A stretch of DNA of 64,000 nucleotides. Origin: Moraxella caprae DSM 19149. Lineage in GTDB: Bacteria > Pseudomonadota > Gammaproteobacteria > Pseudomonadales > Moraxellaceae. The notes under the pieces were generated by a model, which saw only the letters and a program-made list of their open reading frames with translations, made no database searches and was not told the DNA's origin. Positions 60,105-64,000 of the stretch are shown piece after piece. The stretch spans positions 38,638 through 102,637 of the forward strand of contig NZ_AUGF01000006.1 of the NCBI RefSeq assembly GCF_000426885.1. Direction: 5' to 3'. Position 1 is the stretch's first letter, and each line of letters begins with the position of its first letter. The position numbers and the translations under genes were made by a program.

Positions 60105-60124
60105 GTCCGACTTTTGGTGTTTTC

Positions 60125-60907
60125 TTAGCGTTTGGCGAAACCTTGCGATTGCAAATAGTCCAGCATAAACGGACGCACGTCCCCACCAAAGGTCTCGGCA
60201 ATTTGGGCCCTCCAGTCAAGCTCCAAACCACGACCGCCATAGTAGGCTTTAACTTCATCATTATAAGCGGACAATACGTCATCGCTTGGGGTTTGATAGG
60301 TGTCAGTTGAGACAATGACATCAAGCGGTAGGCGTGGGCGTTGCGATTGGTTGATTTTGGAATCCCAGTCAGGGTGTCCTAGACACAGCCCAAACAGTGG
60401 CACGACGTGTTTGGGCAGTGCCAACAGCTCGCCTGCTCGCTGAATGTCGTTACGCAGTGAGCCGATATAGACCCCGCCCAGCCCTAGACTCTCGGCAGTT
60501 GCCAGCATATTTTGGGCCATAAGAGCCGAGTCAATCGCCCCGATGAGCATGACTTCTGTCCAGTCGGTATTGACATCGGCAAGGGCATGATGACGATAAG
60601 CGTCCATACAAAACACCAAATATTCGGCACAGTCTTCGACATAGCCATGTCCCAACCGCTTGCCTTGGGCGATAAGGTTGTTATATTTGTCTTCGCTTAG
60701 GTTGTTGGAGATTTGGCGAAATGCCGTCCGCTTTGCCTTATCACGCACACGCACCACGCTCACCGCTTGTAGGTAGCTTGATGTCGAGACAGCACGCCCT
60801 GCTTCCAAAATAGCAGTTAGCATCTCATCAGAGATTGGCTCGCCAGTGTATTTACGCACCGAGCGGTGATTTAGCAGGGTTTCTAGGGTTGGTTTTGAGT
60901 CAAGCAT
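60125..60907 (-). CDS. nfsA: NfsA-type nitroreductase
   Basis: FMN-dependent NAD(P)H oxidoreductase of 260 residues. LLNHRSVRKYTGEPISDEML near 11-30 holds the phosphate-binding RSVRKY, and GVYIGSLRNDIQRAGELLAL near 140-160 is the second NfsA motif. LFGLCLGHP near 173 is also conserved. It reduces nitroaromatics, quinones or chromate; the physiological substrate is uncertain. Single gene with a terminator. Confidence 0.9.
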   Translation of the reverse strand: MLDSKPTLETLLNHRSVRKYTGEPISDEMLTAILEAGRAVSTSSYLQAVSVVRVRDKAKRTAFRQISNNLSEDKYNNLIAQGKRLGHGYVEDCAEYLVFCMDAYRHHALADVNTDWTEVMLIGAIDSALMAQNMLATAESLGLGGVYIGSLRNDIQRAGELLALPKHVVPLFGLCLGHPDWDSKINQSQRPRLPLDVIVSTDTYQTPSDDVLSAYNDEVKAYYGGRGLELDWRAQIAETFGGDVRPFMLDYLQSQGFAKR

Positions 60908-61039
60908 GGCAAATCCTATGATGATAAATTTGCCTTATCTTATCAAGTATTACCTCCAAAGGCAAATGCTGTTTTATTAGACAAATGTAACAGGGGCGTG
61001 ACTTTGTTTGTAATTATCCACCAAATCTCTTATAATAGG

Positions 61040-61246
61040 TAGGGCATGTCTACCCTTGATAACACTCTTATAAAATAAGATGAAAATTTAACACTTTAAT
61101 CCATTTTTGCATGAAAAATGGCTAAATCTGGTTTTTCTACGTCAAAATTCTTGTTGATATTTCAATATCAACGGCAGACTTTTCCTTGAAAAACGGACAA
61201 TTTCCTCTATTTTTCATTGCAAACACCAAAGGCAGGCACGCCCTAG
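61040..61246. repeat. R1 element, full copy (207 bp)
   Basis: Ends AGGGCATGTCTACCCTTG and AAAGGCAGGCACGCCCTAG, inverted. Oriented like the copy at 54949. The central palindrome differs in sequence (GTTGATATTTCAATATCAAC) but is an even longer perfect dyad. It lies 20 bp upstream of smpB, between smpB and the nitroreductase, and occupies most of the 358-bp gap. Confidence 0.85.
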
Positions 61247-61265
61247 ACAATATTGAGATACAAAC

Positions 61266-61733
61266 ATGGCAAAAAAACCGTCAAACCAAATCTGTACCAA
61301 CAAAAAAGCCCGCCACGAATACTTTATCGAAGAAACCTTTGAAGCAGGTTTATCGCTTGAAGGTTGGGAAGTCAAATCAATACGAGCAGGCAAAATGGCA
61401 ATCACGGATGCTTATGTGATTTTTAAAAATGGCGAAGCGTTCTTGTTCGGGGCTCACATTCAGCCCCTACTGACTAGCTCCACGCACATCAACCCTGACA
61501 ATATCCGCACACGCAAACTGCTTTTGCACCGCAAGCAGATTGACAAACTCTTTGGCATGGTCAATCAAAAAGGCTATGCAGTCGTCCCCTTATCCTGCTA
61601 CTGGAAGGGCAGTCGGGTCAAATGCGAAATCGCCCTAGCCAAAGGCAAAAAACTCCACGACAAACGAGCCACACTCAAAGAACGTGATTGGCAAATGGAT
61701 AAAAAACGTGGCTTTAAGGCGGACATGAGATAA
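61266..61733 (+). CDS. smpB: SsrA-binding protein
   Basis: Binds tmRNA and delivers it to stalled ribosomes. 155 residues. It begins [20 protein letters not shown] and has [20 protein letters not shown] near 29-48 and the C-terminal basic tail [20 protein letters not shown]. ssrA itself is not visible in this window. The gene starts 20 bp after an R1 element, so its promoter may be inside or before that element. Confidence 0.97.
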   Translation: MAKKPSNQICTNKKARHEYFIEETFEAGLSLEGWEVKSIRAGKMAITDAYVIFKNGEAFLFGAHIQPLLTSSTHINPDNIRTRKLLLHRKQIDKLFGMVNQKGYAVVPLSCYWKGSRVKCEIALAKGKKLHDKRATLKERDWQMDKKRGFKADMR

Positions 61734-61735
61734 GA

Positions 61736-61769
61736 TAAAACCCCAATCGGCATTTTGATTGGGGTTTTT
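61736..61769. terminator. smpB/infC bidirectional terminator
   Basis: AAAACCCCAATC and GATTGGGGTTTTT, 12-bp stem. It serves the convergent smpB and infC genes. Confidence 0.9.
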
Positions 61770-61778
61770 GGACTTCGC

Positions 61779-62300
61779 TCACTTCTTCTTGGCAGGCCCT
61801 AGTAGCATACCCATTTGGCGACCTTCCACCTTGGGGGCTTGCTCTACGCTGGCTATCTCTTCGGTATCTTTGATGATACGTTCAAGTTGGGCTCGTCCAA
61901 TCTCTTGGTGGCTCATCTCACGTCCACGAAAACGAATAGAAACCTTGACTTTGTCTTTGTCTTCTAGAAATTCAACAATTTTACGCAATTTGACCTGATA
62001 ATCAGCTTCTTCGGTACCTGGTCTTAGCTTGATTTCTTTGACTTGGGTCTGTTTCTGGTTCTTTTTGGCTTCTTTGGCTTTTTGCTTTTGTTCGTACAAA
62101 TGACGTTTGTAGTCCATAATCTTGGCAACGGGCGGTTTGGCATCTGGGACAATCTCAACCAAGTCCAGATTGTTTTCACGAGCGGTCTCTAATGCCTGTT
62201 TTAGGCTTACCACGCCAAGCTGTTCGCCGTCAGCCTGTACTAGGCGGACTTCTTTTGCACGAATGTCTTCATTGACATTTAGACGATTTGACGGTTTAAT
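61779..62300 (-). CDS. infC: Translation initiation factor IF-3, ATT start
   Basis: 173 residues. The N-domain opens [20 protein letters not shown] and the C-domain includes [20 protein letters not shown] near 100. The first codon is ATT at 62298-62300, with GGAG 8 nt upstream; the only nearby ATG runs into a stop after three codons. An ATT start is conserved in infC of many bacteria and lets IF-3 repress its own translation. rpmI and rplT, which usually follow, are absent; smpB converges instead. Confidence 0.95.
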   Translation of the reverse strand: MKPSNRLNVNEDIRAKEVRLVQADGEQLGVVSLKQALETARENNLDLVEIVPDAKPPVAKIMDYKRHLYEQKQKAKEAKKNQKQTQVKEIKLRPGTEEADYQVKLRKIVEFLEDKDKVKVSIRFRGREMSHQEIGRAQLERIIKDTEEIASVEQAPKVEGRQMGMLLGPAKKK

Positions 62301-62460
62301 GGGTCATACTCCAATAAAAAGATAGATCCTTATTTTACTTAAAAATTGTGGGGATTTCAAGGGGTTTTTAAACATAGTCCATATTTTTGTTATTTAGCAC
62401 AAAACTTTGCTCAATCGGTTTTTAAAACTCCCAATTTATTCCTTGATAAAAAAGTGAAAT

Positions 62461-62850
62461 TCACCCCCCATAACTGCTATAATCCCAATCACCATTTAAT
62501 TTTTCAACAATACGCTTGGCATAGCGTTCATAAATATTATCTTTTCGCTCGGTGCTTGATGTAAAACTAAAATGTTTAATCTCATCAACACCCTGTTGAT
62601 AGGACGAGTGATTGACATAATTTACAATCGCCTTAATAATCCGCTCAATGGTTTGAAAAGGATATTTGTTATAATTAACATCGTCCATTGTTTCATCATC
62701 AACATAAAATAATGCTGATTTGCCATATTTTTCCTTTAAAATTTTAAAGTCAGGAATCAAAGTAAAATAAAATCGTTTACCCGTATAATACACCTGATAA
62801 CACCCACAATCAGGAATGCTAAATTTGTCAATGACGATTTCTTTGCTCAT
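62461..62850 (-). CDS. Hypothetical protein, paired with HD-domain gene
   Basis: 129 residues. IVIDKFSIPDCGCYQVYYTG near 5-24 is followed by a charged helical C-terminus ending DNIYERYAKRIVEKLNGDWD. I do not recognise the family; no signal peptide or membrane helix. GGAG precedes the ATG. It lies 18 bp after the HD-domain gene on the same strand, so the two are likely co-transcribed. AT-rich composition suggests acquisition. Confidence 0.55.
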   Translation of the reverse strand: MSKEIVIDKFSIPDCGCYQVYYTGKRFYFTLIPDFKILKEKYGKSALFYVDDETMDDVNYNKYPFQTIERIIKAIVNYVNHSSYQQGVDEIKHFSFTSSTERKDNIYERYAKRIVEKLNGDWDYSSYGG

Positions 62851-62868
62851 AAAACTCCATTAAAAGGG

Positions 62869-63528
62869 TTAACTGATGATTTGATGAATGGACTGTTTAA
62901 GGCAATCTATATCAATATTATCAGAAAATTTAGCGGATAATAATTGCGTTTTAAACGCATCAATACCAATCCACTTTTTATCAAAAATAATGCTTGCCAA
63001 TGATTGATAGGCGGTATGATATTTTAAAAGGTTTTTGAGTTGTTTTTGGTTTAATTCATCAATGCTTTTTACACCCAATCTTTGATAATTTAAATTACTT
63101 TTTAAATCAGACAATTTAACAATCATTGCTTTAAATGCCACTTCTTGCCCATCTAAATAATACTGATACAACCGCACCAAATAATCCACATAATTTTGTT
63201 TAAATAAACAATTTTCGCTTAATGCTGTATCATTATCACTGTACGGTTTGGTCATTAAGCGTACGCCATTTGCAACCGTCTCGCCATAATTTGCCTGAAT
63301 GACATCATAAGATAACCCACAATCTTCCACGCTGTCGTGCAAAAGTCCAATTTCCATACAGTCAAAAACAAAGTTTTCATCGCTAATATTTAATTGATTG
63401 CAAATTTGTTTGGCATTGTCCGCCACTTCATACAAATGATGATAGTAAGGACCACCACCTTTATCTACTTGGTTTTTATGTAGTTCTTTGACAAATGACG
63501 CACAGGCGTGATAACGCTCAATTCTCAT
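62869..63528 (-). CDS. HD-domain phosphohydrolase-like protein
   Basis: 219 residues. A His/Asp metal motif set typical of RelA/SpoT-like or YfbR-like HD enzymes is visible: H of ELHKNQVDKGGGPYYHHLYE near 14-33, HD in GLLHDSVEDCGLS near 61-73 and a distal VKLSDLKSNLNYQRL near 136-150. Small HD proteins of this type hydrolyse (p)ppGpp or other phosphorylated nucleotides. The substrate is not determined. It precedes the unrecognised 129-residue gene and lies beside an IS5-family element. Confidence 0.75.
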   Translation of the reverse strand: MRIERYHACASFVKELHKNQVDKGGGPYYHHLYEVADNAKQICNQLNISDENFVFDCMEIGLLHDSVEDCGLSYDVIQANYGETVANGVRLMTKPYSDNDTALSENCLFKQNYVDYLVRLYQYYLDGQEVAFKAMIVKLSDLKSNLNYQRLGVKSIDELNQKQLKNLLKYHTAYQSLASIIFDKKWIGIDAFKTQLLSAKFSDNIDIDCLKQSIHQIIS

Positions 63529-63720
63529 AAATTGCTCGCAAAGATGATAAATTAAATGTCAGGTTGGCGAATTGCCGATTGAGAATGGGGATAAGATGAC
63601 GATAAAATCGCCCAAAAAGAGAAGTTACGCAATGAGTATAACCAGCTCAATCCAAAAGTCAAGACCTATAAACCGCCAATTTTAAGCACTGTTTTATTGC
63701 GATAAAAAAAGAGTTGTAGT

Positions 63721-64000
63721 AGACATCCTGCAAAACTACCCAATCCACCCAAACACGAGCTTTACCCTAAGTTCAAATCTTGCCAATGATTTACGATAGG
63801 TGGTTGAGAACATTTTAAAGGCCTTAAACTTGGCAAAGATATGTTCTACTCTCACCCGTGTTTTAGACAATAATGCGTTATAATCTTTGGCTTCTTGTAC
63901 AAGTGGATATTTCTTAGTTTGTTTTAGTGGCGTAAAGGCTTGCTTGTATAAATGCTGTATGCCTTGATAACCACTGTCTGCTAGGATAAACTTAGCATTT
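63721..64000 (-). mobile_element. IS5-family insertion sequence, right part
   Basis: The element end AGACATCCTGCAAAACT matches the R2 terminal repeat at all but one position. The transposase C-terminus ends 15 bp inside. The rest of the element lies beyond the window. Confidence 0.85.
63736..64000 (-). CDS. IS5-family transposase, partial
   Basis: C-terminal about 87 codons of a DDE transposase: KFILADSGYQGIQHLYKQAF with the second Asp region, then LLSKTRVRVEHIFAKFKAFK, where the Glu of RVEHIF is the third catalytic residue, and FSTTYRKSLARFELRVKLVF. This is the IS5 (IS1031/IS427-type) C-terminus. The N-terminal part with the first Asp is past the window edge. No frameshift is visible in the part seen. 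Confidence 0.88.
   Translation of the reverse strand, partial: NAKFILADSGYQGIQHLYKQAFTPLKQTKKYPLVQEAKDYNALLSKTRVRVEHIFAKFKAFKMFSTTYRKSLARFELRVKLVFGWIG

Overview
The window is chromosomal DNA of a gammaproteobacterium of the family Moraxellaceae, most likely Moraxella. The evidence is the moderate GC content with AT-rich spacers, the protein families (RpoH box, PuuP, ZipA-LigA pair, FtsA/FtsZ), the gene orders (tRNA-Trp-secE-nusG-rplKAJL-rpoBC; lgt-thyA-folA; smpB; infC) and many small dispersed repeats and decaying insertion sequences. I do not assign a species.

Layout. 1-12.3 kb (minus strand): a transcription/translation superoperon running from tRNA-Trp and secE-nusG through rplKA, rplJL and rpoBC; rpoC runs off the left edge. 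12.4-21.2 kb: housekeeping genes (bolA, hemH, zipA, ligA, a putrescine-type permease) mixed with small lipoproteins and a frameshifted EamA transporter. 21.3-26.5 kb: an accessory stretch with an orphan ParA ATPase, a doubly broken hicAB toxin-antitoxin locus, a divergent TetR/fatty-acid desaturase pair and a frameshifted alpha-carbonic anhydrase. 26.5-41.1 kb: truD, a PHP phosphoesterase, and a piece of the division and cell-wall (dcw) cluster in the order murG-murC-ddl-ftsQ-ftsA-ftsZ (minus). That cluster is interrupted by a toxin-like ORF plus an acetyltransferase, a small mobile element and a vapBC pair; ftsK lies divergently. 41.2-45.4 kb: an IS481-type transposase relic, then lgt, two paralogous membrane proteins, thyA and folA. 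45.4-52.1 kb: a TonB-receptor relic, an isolated ccmCDE operon and a polar amino acid ABC transporter with two binding proteins. 52.1-64 kb: dgkA, an rpoH with a long acidic N-terminal tail, a TusA-like protein, pdxB-epmA, trmD-coaD, a nitroreductase, smpB, infC, an HD-domain gene pair and the end of an IS5-family element.

The most striking feature outside genes is a family of about 110-270 bp elements, called R1 here. They have inverted ends resembling CTAGGGCGTG, subterminal inverted repeats and, in most full copies, an internal palindrome. I find seven copies or fragments. Two sit exactly at gene ends and supply the stop codon. A second mini-element (R2) has perfect 17-bp ends matching the end of the IS5-family element at the right edge of the window. 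Together with at least six broken genes, this indicates a genome shaped by small non-autonomous elements and ongoing gene decay.

Limits: all assignments come from reading the sequence and from memory of protein families. No database search was run, and frameshifts could be assembly errors.
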